From: Solibacter sp039934035
GTDB taxonomy: Bacteria; Acidobacteriota; Terriglobia; Bryobacterales; Bryobacteraceae
DNA: 64,000 nucleotides
Assembly (NCBI GenBank): GCA_039934035.1
Contig: JBDTMZ010000107.1
Coordinates: 112,285 to 176,284 of the forward strand
Reading direction: 5' to 3'
The notes under the pieces are model-generated. The model did not search any database, had not been told where the DNA came from, and saw only the letters and a list, made by a program, of their open reading frames with translations. Shown here piece after piece: positions 43,644 to 52,317 of the stretch; position 1 is the first letter of the stretch, and each line of letters opens with the position of its first letter. The position numbers and the translations under genes are program-made.

Positions 43644-43724
43644 GGCTGGCTCGTCGCAAACGCCAGTCCATTGTATTCCGCATCACGGCAATTGACGGCC
43701 GCGATGCGGAATCCGGTTGTTTCG

Positions 43725-43976
43725 CTATTTGCCAGCGAAAGTTAAGAGTTGAGCGTCCAAATCAGCCAATGCCTTTTCCAGGACGGCACGATAGCGTTGA
43801 TTCTGGGCGCTCTCCAGGTCCCGCAGCACACGGGTGCGGGACATGAGAAGGCTGTCTCGTTTCTTAACGACGTCCAGCGCGTCATCAGAGAGGACTTTGG
43901 CTCGCAGCTTTTCATGGCGAGCCTCGGCCATGTCGATCTGCTCTTCGACCGACTTACTTTCCCAACCTCTGGCCAT
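43725..43976 (-). CDS. Small helical (coiled-coil) protein, 83 aa
   Basis: 83 residues, highly charged and almost entirely helical, with heptad-like leucines (RDSLLMSRTRVLRDLESAQN and VLEKALADLDAQLLTF). No signal peptide or membrane segment is seen. The function is unknown. It sits between the phospholipase-like and aminotransferase genes on the same strand. Confidence 0.65.
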   Translation of the reverse strand: MARGWESKSVEEQIDMAEARHEKLRAKVLSDDALDVVKKRDSLLMSRTRVLRDLESAQNQRYRAVLEKALADLDAQLLTFAGK

Positions 43977-44000
43977 ATTTCTATTCTACGCCTGTAGTGG

Positions 44001-45164
44001 CTAAATGGAAAGCATCGCACATAACGCGGTCAGTCCTTCGCGGAAGATCCCGGGCGCCGTCAACAGGCTCACTACCAGATATGCCTCGTCTGCAAAATCG
44101 TAAAAGTAGCCTGGTTGCACCAGGATGCCGGCCCGTTCCAAGAGCAGCAGCGTCCACTCTTCCTCGCTGCGCGTGCGGGGCACCTGCAGCGTGATGTACC
44201 ATCCGCCTTCCACGGCGAGAATGTTGGCCGGCGACCCTGCCAGCGCGGCGCGCGCGAAGGCGAGATTGGCCGCGCTGCGCTGGCGGATCTGCCGCTGCAC
44301 GCTTTTGCCGGCCGCCAGCAATTGCCCCGCGGCGCACTGGACGGGCGTGCTCACGGAAAGGTACGTGTCGGCGATCCACTCCAGGTTTTCCCACGCCTTG
44401 GCACGCAGCTCGCCCGGACCGTTGACCACAATCCAGCCCAGTTTCATTTGCGGCAGCCCGCACACTTTCGAGAGGCCGCTCATGCTGAAGGCGAGACACT
44501 CCTCCACGCCGCTGAGCGTGGTCACGCGATCCACATCCTCCGTCAGCGGGTAGTCGGAGAAGACTTCGTCGGAGATCAGGGCGATGCCGCGCGCGGCACA
44601 GAGAGCCGTCAGTTCGGCGAGCTCGCCGCGCTTTACAAAGCTGCCGGTGGGGTTGTTGGGATTCACCAGCACGATGGCGCGGGTTCGCGCGCTTAGCGCA
44701 GCACGAAGCGCGTCCAGATCGATTCCCCAGCCGCCGTGGTACATCAGCGGGTAGGGTCGCACGTTGATCGCCTCCATATCGGCCAGAAATTCGAAGAGCG
44801 GATAGGAAGGCTGCGGCACCAGGATCTGCATGCCGGGGTCGCACAACAGCTTGAATAGATAGGCGTAGGCTTCGCTGGTGCTCGCGGTCAGCAGAATGCG
44901 GTCCGCCGGAACGTCTTGGCCGCGAGCGGCGTAGTAGGCGGACACCGCCTGCCGCGCCGCGGGCATTCCAGCGGGGGCGGGTTGGTAGGCGAGCATCCCC
45001 GGATTCGTGAACGACGGTACGATTTCCGCCGGATACTCCAGCGCGGCGTCGGTGGGATTGGACTGCGTCAGGTCGAGGATGCGCACGCCGGCAGCACGTT
45101 TGACTGCCAGCGCCAGGCTCAGCCGGTTGGGCTGCGTGTCCCAGTGAAAGCGCGAGGAAAACAT
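44001..45164 (-). CDS. PLP-dependent aminotransferase, class I/II
   Basis: 387 residues from the ATG at 45164 (MFSSRFHWDTQPNRLSLAL). The conserved aminotransferase motifs are present: NPNNPTGS, SDEVFSDYP and the PLP lysine K233 in SMSGLSKVCGLPQMKLGW. Amino-acid specificity is not evident; fold type I aspartate/alanine-like transaminase is the safe call. It diverges from zwf, with TACAAT upstream as a possible -10 box. Confidence 0.88.
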   Translation of the reverse strand: MFSSRFHWDTQPNRLSLALAVKRAAGVRILDLTQSNPTDAALEYPAEIVPSFTNPGMLAYQPAPAGMPAARQAVSAYYAARGQDVPADRILLTASTSEAYAYLFKLLCDPGMQILVPQPSYPLFEFLADMEAINVRPYPLMYHGGWGIDLDALRAALSARTRAIVLVNPNNPTGSFVKRGELAELTALCAARGIALISDEVFSDYPLTEDVDRVTTLSGVEECLAFSMSGLSKVCGLPQMKLGWIVVNGPGELRAKAWENLEWIADTYLSVSTPVQCAAGQLLAAGKSVQRQIRQRSAANLAFARAALAGSPANILAVEGGWYITLQVPRTRSEEEWTLLLLERAGILVQPGYFYDFADEAYLVVSLLTAPGIFREGLTALCAMLSI

Positions 45165-45216
45165 GGTCACCTGATTGTAGCGAGCCGCACTTCCGGAGCA
45201 GCGCGGCGAAAATGTT

Positions 45217-46749
45217 ATGTTGGGTTCAATGCCCAGCGAGAACCCCTTCCAAGATCCTCTTCGCTTCGAACGCCAGGTTCCCGAGTGTGTGATCGTGATC
45301 TTCGGAGCGAACGGAGATCTGACCAAGCGCAAATTGCTACCCGCACTGTACCGCCTGGCCTACGACCGGCGACTGTCGGCCGGCTTCGCCATCGTGGGCA
45401 TCTCGCGCACGCCGCTCTCCGACGACGAGTTCCGCGAAAAAATGCGCGCCAGCGTCGAGCAGTTCAGCGAAGACACGAAGCTCGATCCCGACGTGTGGGC
45501 GGCCTTCGCTCGCGGGCTGTATTACCTGGCGGGCGACATTGCGGATCAGGATCTCTATACGCGCCTGGGCGCCAAACTGGGCGAGATCGAAGGCGAACGG
45601 CATACCGGCGGCAACGCCATGTTCTATCTTTCCACCCAGCCCAGCCAATACGCTCCCATCGCGCGCGGCATTGGCGCGGCGGGTTTGGGGAAGGGAAGCG
45701 GCTGGCGCCGCCTGGTGGTGGAAAAGCCCTTCGGCCACGATCTGGCCAGCGCGCGCGAACTCAGCGATCAACTGCACGAGGTCTTCGAGGAAAGCGACGT
45801 CTATCGCATCGATCATTACCTGGGCAAAGAAACGGTGCAGAATATCCTGGCCTTCCGCTTCGGTAATGGAATCTTCGAACCGCTGTGGAATCGCCGCTAT
45901 GTGAATCACGTGCAGATCACGGGCGCGGAATCGATCGGTGTGGAAGGGCGCGGCTCCTACTATCAGGAAGCCGGCGCGCTCGACGACATGATTCAAAATC
46001 ACCTGCTGCAGGTGATGGCCACCATCGCCATGGAGCCGAGTGCGAGTTTCCAGGCGGCCAGCGTGCGCGACGAGCGCAGCAAACTGCTGCGGTCCATCCG
46101 GCCGATGACGCGCGAAGAAGTGAAGTTGAACGCGGTGCCGGGGCAATACGGTCCGGCGCGCATCGGCGGCAAAGACGTTCCCGGCTTCCGGCAGGAGGAA
46201 GGCGTCGACCCCAAGTCGCAGACCAACACGTACGCCGCCGTCACGTTCTTCGTGGAGAACTGGCGATGGGCCGGCGTGCCGTTTTATGTGCGCACCGGGA
46301 AGCGGCTGCCCAAGCGCGTGACCGAAATTGCCATACAGTTCAACTCGGCGCCGCTGCACCTTTTCAATCAGGATTCCGGCGGCACGGGCGTCAATCTCTT
46401 GATTCTCCGCATCCAGCCCGAGGAAGGCATTTCGCTGAAGTTCCTTTCCAAACGGCCGGGTTCCGGCATGACGCTGCGCCCGGTGTCGATGGACTTCAAC
46501 TACGGGTCGAGCTTCGGGGAGCGTTCGCCATCGGCCTACGAGACGCTGCTGCTCGACGCGCTGGTTGGCGACCCCACGCTGTACACGCGCCAGGACATGG
46601 TGGAGGCGAGCTGGAAAGTGGTGGAACCGATACAGAATGCCTGGCGCGAGACTCCGTCGCACTTCCCGAATTACGCGGCGGGCAGCTGGGGGCCCGAAGC
46701 CGCCGACCAGATGCTGGCGCGGCGCGGCCACATCTGGAGGAAGCCCTGA
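45217..46749 (+). CDS. zwf: Glucose-6-phosphate 1-dehydrogenase
   Basis: 510 residues (an ATG at 45229 is an alternative start). The NADP motif GANGDLTKRKLLPAL and the catalytic YRIDHYLGKE (D199, H200) are intact. It oxidises glucose 6-phosphate to 6-phosphogluconolactone and makes NADPH. It leads the operon zwf-opcA-pgl; its TGA overlaps the opcA ATG by one base (TGATG). Confidence 0.96.
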   Translation: MLGSMPSENPFQDPLRFERQVPECVIVIFGANGDLTKRKLLPALYRLAYDRRLSAGFAIVGISRTPLSDDEFREKMRASVEQFSEDTKLDPDVWAAFARGLYYLAGDIADQDLYTRLGAKLGEIEGERHTGGNAMFYLSTQPSQYAPIARGIGAAGLGKGSGWRRLVVEKPFGHDLASARELSDQLHEVFEESDVYRIDHYLGKETVQNILAFRFGNGIFEPLWNRRYVNHVQITGAESIGVEGRGSYYQEAGALDDMIQNHLLQVMATIAMEPSASFQAASVRDERSKLLRSIRPMTREEVKLNAVPGQYGPARIGGKDVPGFRQEEGVDPKSQTNTYAAVTFFVENWRWAGVPFYVRTGKRLPKRVTEIAIQFNSAPLHLFNQDSGGTGVNLLILRIQPEEGISLKFLSKRPGSGMTLRPVSMDFNYGSSFGERSPSAYETLLLDALVGDPTLYTRQDMVEASWKVVEPIQNAWRETPSHFPNYAAGSWGPEAADQMLARRGHIWRKP

Positions 46750-47732
46750 TGGCGACGGTTGCGCCCGAGGCAATTCTGCACGAGCTTGCCGCCCTGTGGA
46801 CCCAGGAAGGCAAGCTGGGCGACGCGGGCGTGCTGCGCGCCTGCTCCATGACTCTGCTGGTGCTCGCGGAATTCGAAGAAGACTCGGCGGAACTCGCCGA
46901 AACCATGGCCGCGCTCATGCCGGAGCATCCCGCGCGCAGCATACTGGTGCGCGTGCGGCAGGATGGCGAGCGTGCCATGAGCGAGCGCGTCTACCAGCAG
47001 TGTTGGAAGCCCTTCGGGCAGCGCCAGCAGATCTGCTGCGAACAGATCGAGCTGACCGCCAGCGATGCGGCGCTGGCCGACCTGCCCTCGGTGATTCTCC
47101 CGCTCGCGGTGCCCGACCTGCCCGTGATTCTGTGGTGCCGGAGCGCGCGGCTCACGAGGCGCGGCGAATTCGCCGGAATCGCCGGGACTGCCTCCAAAGT
47201 GGTGATCGATTCCGCCCCGGCGGAGGACGCCGTGGACGCGCTCGAGCGCATTGCCGCGGCGGCACGGAACGACGGCGTTATCGCCGACCTAGCCTGGACG
47301 CGCCTCACGCGCTGGCGGGAGACTCTGGCGCGCGTCTTCGAAAATCGCGACACCCTGGCGCGGCTGCCGGAAGTGAATCGAATTCGCGTGAGCTATGGAC
47401 CCGGGAACGAGACGGCCGCCTGGTATCTCGCGGCCTGGGCCGCAGGGGCGCTCGAAAGCGTCGGCCAAGCCGTGACTCCGCAGGTGGAGAAGCAGGGGGA
47501 ATCGCTGCGTCTCGAATTGACGGGTGAGGGTTTCCAGGTCTCCCTCTCGCGCGATGGCGAGCGGCTGGTCGCCGTGGTAAACGAGCAATCCAACTGCACC
47601 AATCTGCCGCGCCCCACGGATTATATGCTGCTGCGCGAGGAACTCGGGATCGTGCGCCGCGACGACGTGTTCGAGCGCACCCTGGCGTCCGCCGCCCGCC
47701 TTGCGCTAGCTTCCAGATCGGGTGGAGCGTAA
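46749..47732 (+). CDS. opcA: Glucose-6-phosphate dehydrogenase assembly protein OpcA
   Basis: 327 residues starting in the TGATG overlap. OpcA signatures are SILVRVRQDG, the Cys-containing QICCEQIELTASDAAL and LPLAVPDLPVILWCRS. OpcA binds and activates or assembles G6PDH in cyanobacteria and actinobacteria, and its place right behind zwf supports the same job here. The upstream part of the long open frame that contains it is a shadow of zwf. Confidence 0.92.
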   Translation: MATVAPEAILHELAALWTQEGKLGDAGVLRACSMTLLVLAEFEEDSAELAETMAALMPEHPARSILVRVRQDGERAMSERVYQQCWKPFGQRQQICCEQIELTASDAALADLPSVILPLAVPDLPVILWCRSARLTRRGEFAGIAGTASKVVIDSAPAEDAVDALERIAAAARNDGVIADLAWTRLTRWRETLARVFENRDTLARLPEVNRIRVSYGPGNETAAWYLAAWAAGALESVGQAVTPQVEKQGESLRLELTGEGFQVSLSRDGERLVAVVNEQSNCTNLPRPTDYMLLREELGIVRRDDVFERTLASAARLALASRSGGA

Positions 47733-47735
47733 CCG

Positions 47736-48461
47736 ATGAGCGTACGCTGGCATAAGCTGCCGGACGCGAATGCTACCGCCGAAGCGGGGGCGCATCACGT
47801 CGTGGGCCTGCTCGAAGAGGTGCTGTCGGGCAAGGAGTTCGCTACGCTGGCGGTGTCCGGCGGCTCGACTCCGAAATTGATGTTTCAGAAACTGGCGGCC
47901 ACGAAATTCCCCTGGGACAAGGTGCATATTTTCTTCGTGGACGAGCGGTGCGTGCCGCCCACGGACAGCCAGAGCAACTTCAAACTGGCCGACGATGCCC
48001 TGTTCCATCCGGCGCACATTCCGCAGCGCAACGTGCACCGTATGCTGGGCGAACTGTCGCCGTCTACCGCTGCCGCGCGCTACGAGCAAGAGATCCGCGG
48101 ATTCTTCGGGCTGGATACGGGGGAGATGCCGCGCTTCGATATCGTGCATCGCGGCATGGGACCGGACGCGCACAGCGCGAGCCTGTTTCCAGGCGAACCG
48201 CTGATCGACGATCGCGAAGGCATCGCCGCGGCGGTGTATGTGGAGAAGTTTCATTCCTGGCGGGTGACGTTGCTACCCGGGGCGCTGCTGGCGGCGAAGC
48301 ACACTGTGTTCCTGGTGGCTGGAGACGATAAGGCGGAGGCGGTGCGCGCCGTTTTCCAGGAAGAGTACGATCCCAAAAAGTATCCCGCGCAGATCGCGTC
48401 GCATCACGGCCGCGGGGTCACTTGGTTCCTGGATGAGGCGGCGGCGCGATTGCTGGATTGA
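47736..48461 (+). CDS. pgl: 6-phosphogluconolactonase
   Basis: 241 residues of the DevB/NagB-like family (LAVSGGSTPKLMFQKLA, HIFFVDERCVPPTDSQSNF). The motif usually read as GLGxDGHTASLFPG appears as RGMGPDAHSASLFPG, which still keeps the key His. It hydrolyses 6-phosphogluconolactone, the product of Zwf, so the three genes form the oxidative arm of the pentose phosphate pathway. No gnd gene lies nearby. Confidence 0.92.
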   Translation: MSVRWHKLPDANATAEAGAHHVVGLLEEVLSGKEFATLAVSGGSTPKLMFQKLAATKFPWDKVHIFFVDERCVPPTDSQSNFKLADDALFHPAHIPQRNVHRMLGELSPSTAAARYEQEIRGFFGLDTGEMPRFDIVHRGMGPDAHSASLFPGEPLIDDREGIAAAVYVEKFHSWRVTLLPGALLAAKHTVFLVAGDDKAEAVRAVFQEEYDPKKYPAQIASHHGRGVTWFLDEAAARLLD

Positions 48462-48582
48462 AGTCCTGACCGCTCTACTGAATTCAGCAACCGGCTCGAT
48501 CGCTTTTGCCGCAGCGCGTTGCACTCCCGGCGGCTAGCTCGAGGTGGTTCCAACTCGGCTGACCAGACGAAACTGCCCGCGC

Positions 48583-49383
48583 TCAATTTTCGGTCGGATT
48601 CTTCTCCATATGCTTCACAAAGATCGTTTTCATAGCGACCTTGCGGGACTCCAGCTTCAGACCCAGTTTGGCCAGAGCACTGGGAAGCGTCTCACGCCCC
48701 CGCTCCTGGGGGGGAGATAGCTGCGCGTCTGCCGGATCCACCGGGGGAATATCAAGTTTGATATCGTATTCTCCTTCGAGCTCCGTTTGGTCGACAAAGG
48801 TAGCTGGAAGATATCGGTTAGACAGATACAAGGCGAGACCACCGGGTGTGGACGTTTCAATGTGCTGCGCCCCGTCCGCCCCATTTGCAAACCTTACACC
48901 GGTGATTTCTATCACCGGGATTCCTTTGTAATTCGTGGAAATCTCTGTGCTACGGCCACGCTGAAATTTCGGCCCTCCTTTTGCAACCAACAGCGATAGC
49001 GCGTCCACATCGGTGGTACCAATCTCAACGCTTAAGGAGAACCGCTCGGCCAAAAGTGCCTGGAGCATCTGTGGAACCATGGTCTTGTGACTGCCAGCCG
49101 GCATCTTCGCATCGATCACGAAGAGGGATATCTCTTTCAGGGAAGTGAGCCACTCCGGGCCTTTCACCCGGGTATTTTGTACCCCATATGCCAGAGCGAT
49201 GAGATTCAGGGGAACGATCGGGCCTATATGAACCCGATCCCCGCTGACCTCTATCCCACGAATGGATGCACCATCCCGCAAAGGAGACGAATGAATCGAC
49301 GCGACATCGAAGGAAATCTTCGGTGGGGCTTCCTGGCAATAAGCCACGCCCGCTGCGAGTAGAAGGGCCACGACTTGCTTCAT
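48583..49383 (-). CDS. Soil-associated protein, TIGR03435 family, secreted
   Basis: 266 residues from the ATG at 49383, with GGAGA upstream, giving a signal peptide (KQVVALLLAAGVAYC). The typical sequence hallmarks of TIGR03435 are seen: FDVASIHSSP, MLQALLAERFSLSVEI, LLVAKGGPKF, FVDQTELEGEYDIKLD, SALAKLGLKLESRKVAMKT and the terminal EKNPTEN. The family is abundant in soil Acidobacteriota and has no known function. Confidence 0.88.
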   Translation of the reverse strand: MKQVVALLLAAGVAYCQEAPPKISFDVASIHSSPLRDGASIRGIEVSGDRVHIGPIVPLNLIALAYGVQNTRVKGPEWLTSLKEISLFVIDAKMPAGSHKTMVPQMLQALLAERFSLSVEIGTTDVDALSLLVAKGGPKFQRGRSTEISTNYKGIPVIEITGVRFANGADGAQHIETSTPGGLALYLSNRYLPATFVDQTELEGEYDIKLDIPPVDPADAQLSPPQERGRETLPSALAKLGLKLESRKVAMKTIFVKHMEKNPTEN

Positions 49384-49460
49384 GACATTCTCCAGAGCAT
49401 ATTCCACAGCTACAGAGTCTATCGCAAGTGCTGACAACTGATGCACGATAAGAGTGTTGG

Positions 49461-49501
49461 CCACGGATGCAGACGGATTAAAGCAGATCAAACGCAGATA
49501 A
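49461..49501. repeat. Short periodic intergenic repeat (GGAT/AGAT type)
   Basis: Four GGAT or AGAT units at about ten-base spacing (CCACGGATGCAGACGGAT and AAGCAGATCAAACGCAGAT). This resembles dispersed intergenic repeats of many soil bacteria. It lies upstream of the TIGR03435 gene and beside the decayed region. Confidence 0.45.
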
Positions 49502-49548
49502 GCTGAGGAAAGAACCACTCCCCTGATTAGCGGCCCTCGATGGCCGGC

Positions 49549-49990
49549 CTACTTGGCCTTCAGCAGGAGGAAGGTCAAATCGTCGTACTGGGCGCGTCCT
49601 CAATCCAGGATTTCAAATCCTGCGCGATGCGTGCGGCCATCGCGTCCACGTCCAGGCAGGCGACGGAGTAAAGGAGCGTTTTCAAACGGTCTTCACCGTA
49701 CTCTTCGTCGTGAGGATTCAACGCCTCGGACACTCCCTCGCCTGAACACAATTAGCACATCTCCGGAATTGAGGGCCACCGAGCCTTCCTCGTACCGGGT
49801 TTGCGGAAACATTCCGATGATGGTCCCGCCCGTGGTCAGCTCTTCCACCTCCAGGGCTCCGCCGGCGCGCAGCAGATTAGGCGCGTTGTGGCCCGCGTTC
49901 ACATCGCGCAATTCGCGAGTGGCCTGGTCCAGCAGGGCATAGACGGGTCAGGTGGAGCAGGTCTTTCCGGTTGCGGTGAGGAGTCCGAAC
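49549..49990 (-). pseudogene. Remnant of SpoIIE/PP2C-type phosphatase (RsbU-like)
   Basis: Reading the minus strand in shifting frames recovers a SpoIIE C-terminal sequence: VYALLDQATRELRDVNAGHN, APNLLRAGGALEVEELTTGG, SEALNPHDEEYGEDRLKTLL, and YDDLTFLLLKAK before the TAG at 49551. The parts lie in different frames, so there are at least two frameshifts (near 49590 and 49740), plus an in-frame TGA at 49950. The N-terminus is gone. Such phosphatases dephosphorylate STAS anti-anti-sigma factors, and a STAS gene lies 340 bases away. Confidence 0.8.
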
Positions 49991-50036
49991 ACCGCATGCC
50001 GGTGGTTCCCTGGCATCGGCATGGATGTCGGCGCGA

Positions 50037-50200
50037 CATGAGGAGTACGTGTACGATCATGCGGGGAAGCGGGTGAAGAAGGCGGCGGGAACGCATGGGA
50101 GTTCTACTTTTGCGGTGTTGGCGGGCAGAGGTTGGAGACGCTGGTACGCACGGATGAGGCGGAAGGCTGCACGCACAAGTACAACACGTATTTCCTCTAG
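50037..50200 (+). pseudogene. Remnant of an RHS/YD-repeat protein
   Basis: The plus strand reads EEYVYDHAGKRVKKAAGT and, after a frame change, WEFYFCGVGGQRLETLVRTD and ends HKYNTYFL-TAG at 50200. YVYD..GKRV and FYFxGVGGQRLET are RHS-repeat core motifs. Only about 55 codons survive. It abuts the phosphatase remnant on the other strand, so the region looks like a junction of two decayed genes. Confidence 0.65.
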
Positions 50201-50240
50201 CCGTACGCTGTCAAGAGGAACTTCTCACTTGGCCGCGACA

Positions 50241-50262
50241 GGACAGACCCGGATGTCCTACC
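50241..50262. repeat. Degenerate copy of the dispersed palindrome
   Basis: GGACAGACC-CGGA-TGTCCTACC resembles the repeat consensus with about four bases missing from the second arm. It lies between the RHS remnant and the STAS gene. Confidence 0.45.
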
Positions 50263-50328
50263 ACACCAATCCTGGTACGATCTTTAATCTAGGCTGTCCG
50301 CAATCACACTTTGGTATAGGAGCGATCG

Positions 50329-50676
50329 ATGAGCTTGACGATTGGTATACGGGAGACCCCGGAGGCGACCATTTTGGATCTGGACGGGCGCGTGGTGCTG
50401 GGCGAAGCCCTGGGGGAAATGCGCGACTCCATCCGCGAGGCGTTGGCCGGCGGACAGAAGAATATCTTGTTGAATCTTGCGGGAGTGAGCCACATCGACA
50501 GCTCGGGACTGGGCCAGTTCATCGGCAGCTTTGCCACCGTTACCAGCCATGGCGGACAGATGAAGCTGCTCAATCTGCAGAAGAAGGTCCACGATCTGAT
50601 GCAGATTACCAAGCTGGTGACGGTGTTCGAAACGTACACCGACGAAGCGGAGGCGCTGAAGAGCTTCAAGAAGTAG
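50329..50676 (+). CDS. STAS-domain anti-anti-sigma factor
   Basis: 115 residues, a single STAS domain of the SpoIIAA/RsbV type. The phosphorylation motif HIDSSGLG is intact with Ser at 58/59, and NILLNLAGVS precedes it. When unphosphorylated such proteins bind an anti-sigma kinase and free a sigma factor. The adjoining phosphatase gene is broken, so the switch may rely on a phosphatase elsewhere. No anti-sigma kinase gene is in the window. Confidence 0.9.
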   Translation: MSLTIGIRETPEATILDLDGRVVLGEALGEMRDSIREALAGGQKNILLNLAGVSHIDSSGLGQFIGSFATVTSHGGQMKLLNLQKKVHDLMQITKLVTVFETYTDEAEALKSFKK

Positions 50677-51061
50677 ATCGTGTTCGCAATGCCGGCAGTT
50701 TGAAGGTGCGCGCCGAAGGGAAGCCGGGCACGCGCGCCGCCTGAGCCACCATGCCGGGTCGCCGCACCGCTTATTGTAGGGTGATGCGGCCGGCGCCTTC
50801 ACTGGCGAAGAGCCTGCCGGTGATCTGCGCCATGGAAACCGAGGAGCCGGATGCCGCGGGCGTCCGTACCCCTATAGTTAGTTACCCTATCACTGAAAAT
50901 TGGGGGCAAATTGAGGGTCGATGTGCGTCGAGGTTGGTGGCACCTCCGTGCAGACCGTCGCGTAACCGCCGTCGTCCGTGCTACACGCCGCAACGCCAGG
51001 GCACGCGCAACGGCAATGGAAAACGTGGTGGCCCGGTATCGGCCAGTCATGCCGGGAAAGT
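50677..51061. other. Gene-poor stretch between STAS and DUF1801 genes
   Basis: About 385 bases without a supportable gene. A 20-codon piece on the minus strand (50771-50833, MAQITGRLFASEGAGRITLQ) looks like the C-terminus of a lost gene, with stops just upstream. Otherwise only short frames are seen. Confidence 0.4.
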
Positions 51062-51601
51062 TTACTGCCGACGCTTTGTGCCGACGCGTTTGGCGGCCAC
51101 CTTGTTCGCCGATGGGGCGCCTTTCTTCGCCATTTGCGCCTGCCCCGCCTTGGTCATCAAGCGAGATTGTTCGTACATCTCGATCCACTTGTTGCCAGAA
51201 ATCTCGGAGATCAGCTCGCCGATCGCTTCGAGCGGCAAATCGTCCGGCAACTCGAAATGAACGCAACACTTCCCCATGTCGAGCTTCTTCCCTGTCGCCT
51301 TGAACGCCGCCTTCAGTTGCTCGAGCTGAGTCGCACTCCAAAACGCGCCCATCAGGTAGAGCGAGCAGTAGTTCTTCTGCGACGCGAGCGCGACGTAGCA
51401 GATCGGCTGCTTGTTGTAGGTGTCTGGATATCGAGACAGGGGGATCGTCCAGCCGATGGTGCCCCAGACGAGGCACTCATCGTAACCGTGCGGAATGTGC
51501 TTGTTCACGAGTGCGCGCACTGTCGCGATCGTCTTCGCACGATCGGCCGGGAGTGAGGCGATGTATTGCGCCGGAGTCTTGACGTTCGATGGTGGTTTCA
51601 T
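51062..51601 (-). CDS. DUF1801 domain protein (YdhG-like)
   Basis: 179 residues from the ATG at 51601. The family pattern is clear: TPAQYIASLPADRAKTIATV, CLVWGTIGWTIPLS, YVALASQKNYCSLYLM and KLDMGKCCVHFELPDDLP. The C-terminus is a basic tail (KKGAPSANKVAAKRVGTKRR). DUF1801 proteins are small and cytoplasmic, and some are linked to iron or stress responses; the precise function is unknown. Confidence 0.85.
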   Translation of the reverse strand: MKPPSNVKTPAQYIASLPADRAKTIATVRALVNKHIPHGYDECLVWGTIGWTIPLSRYPDTYNKQPICYVALASQKNYCSLYLMGAFWSATQLEQLKAAFKATGKKLDMGKCCVHFELPDDLPLEAIGELISEISGNKWIEMYEQSRLMTKAGQAQMAKKGAPSANKVAAKRVGTKRRQ

Positions 51602-51854
51602 GGATTCGTCGTCTTCCCGAACGAAGTGTATCACCGAACGTTTGAATACCAGCTAGCGGCAGGGGTTGTGAGTATTGCGTAAGTCCTGGCCTTGAGGCTT
51701 TGAGGGCCTTCTCGACCCTCTGCGCTCGCGAAGGCTGACCCACTCGGCGGGGTGGGGCTTGCCGCTTCGAAAAGGATGGGAGGGCGATATCATCCACGCC
51801 GATTGCGTGCCAAAATCCCGGGGTGTTTTGGTGGGTCACTTCTCGTGCTTAACC

Positions 51855-51914
51855 TCCTAAACTTTTAGTTGACAGGGGCATTTTCGCGGCGCATACTCCT
51901 AATAGTTTAGGAGG
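51855..51914 (+). promoter_or_regulatory. Promoter with two BlaI-type operators and RBS
   Basis: TTGACA (51869-51874) and CATACT (51892-51897) are 17 bases apart, a near-consensus sigma-70 promoter. A perfect operator TCCTAA-TAGT-TTAGGA (51897-51912) covers the end of the -10 box and the start site. A second, imperfect site TCCTAA-ACTT-TTAGTT (51855-51870) overlaps the -35 box. AGGAGG at 51909-51914 is the ribosome-binding site seven bases before the blaI TTG and lies partly in the operator. Confidence 0.82.
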
Positions 51915-51921
51915 CTGAAAG

Positions 51922-52317
51922 TTGCCCAGGCGGAAAAATGCGGAACAGGGATTGACGCCGCTCGAACTAGAAATCATGAACGTGCTGTGGGAGACGGGAC
52001 CGGTCAACGTGCAGATTGTGCAGGCGCGTTTGACGGAGCGGGAACTGGCCTATACCACGGTGCAGACGATGCTCAACGTACTGCACCGGAAAGGCAAAGT
52101 GAAACGGCGACTGAAAGATCGGGCCTATCTCTACCAGCCGGTATTGAGCAGGCAGAATGCGGTGGCTCAGGCCGTGGGAGACGTGCTCGACCGGTTTTTT
52201 GGCGGATCGGCGGACAGTCTGGTTTTGAACCTGGTAAAGACGCGTCAAGTGACGCCCCGGAAACTGGCGGAGATTTACAAGCTGTTGGAGGCGCCCAATG
52301 ATGATCGAAAGTCGTGA
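51922..52317 (+). CDS. blaI: BlaI/MecI/CopY-family transcriptional repressor
   Basis: 131 residues from a TTG start. The winged-helix is typical of the family (LTPLELEIMNVLWETGPVNV, then AYTTVQTMLNVLHRKG, and RAYLYQPV). The paired operators flanking its promoter point to autorepression, and the M56 protease gene follows with a 20-base overlap. By analogy with BlaI/BlaR1, the membrane protease relieves repression when a signal arrives. The effector is unknown; no beta-lactamase gene is in the window. Confidence 0.92.
   Translation: MPRRKNAEQGLTPLELEIMNVLWETGPVNVQIVQARLTERELAYTTVQTMLNVLHRKGKVKRRLKDRAYLYQPVLSRQNAVAQAVGDVLDRFFGGSADSLVLNLVKTRQVTPRKLAEIYKLLEAPNDDRKS

Noticed and set aside
51477..51839. 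Minus-strand frame of 120 codons upstream of DUF1801
   Set aside because: Overlaps the DUF1801 gene in another frame, no recognisable domain.
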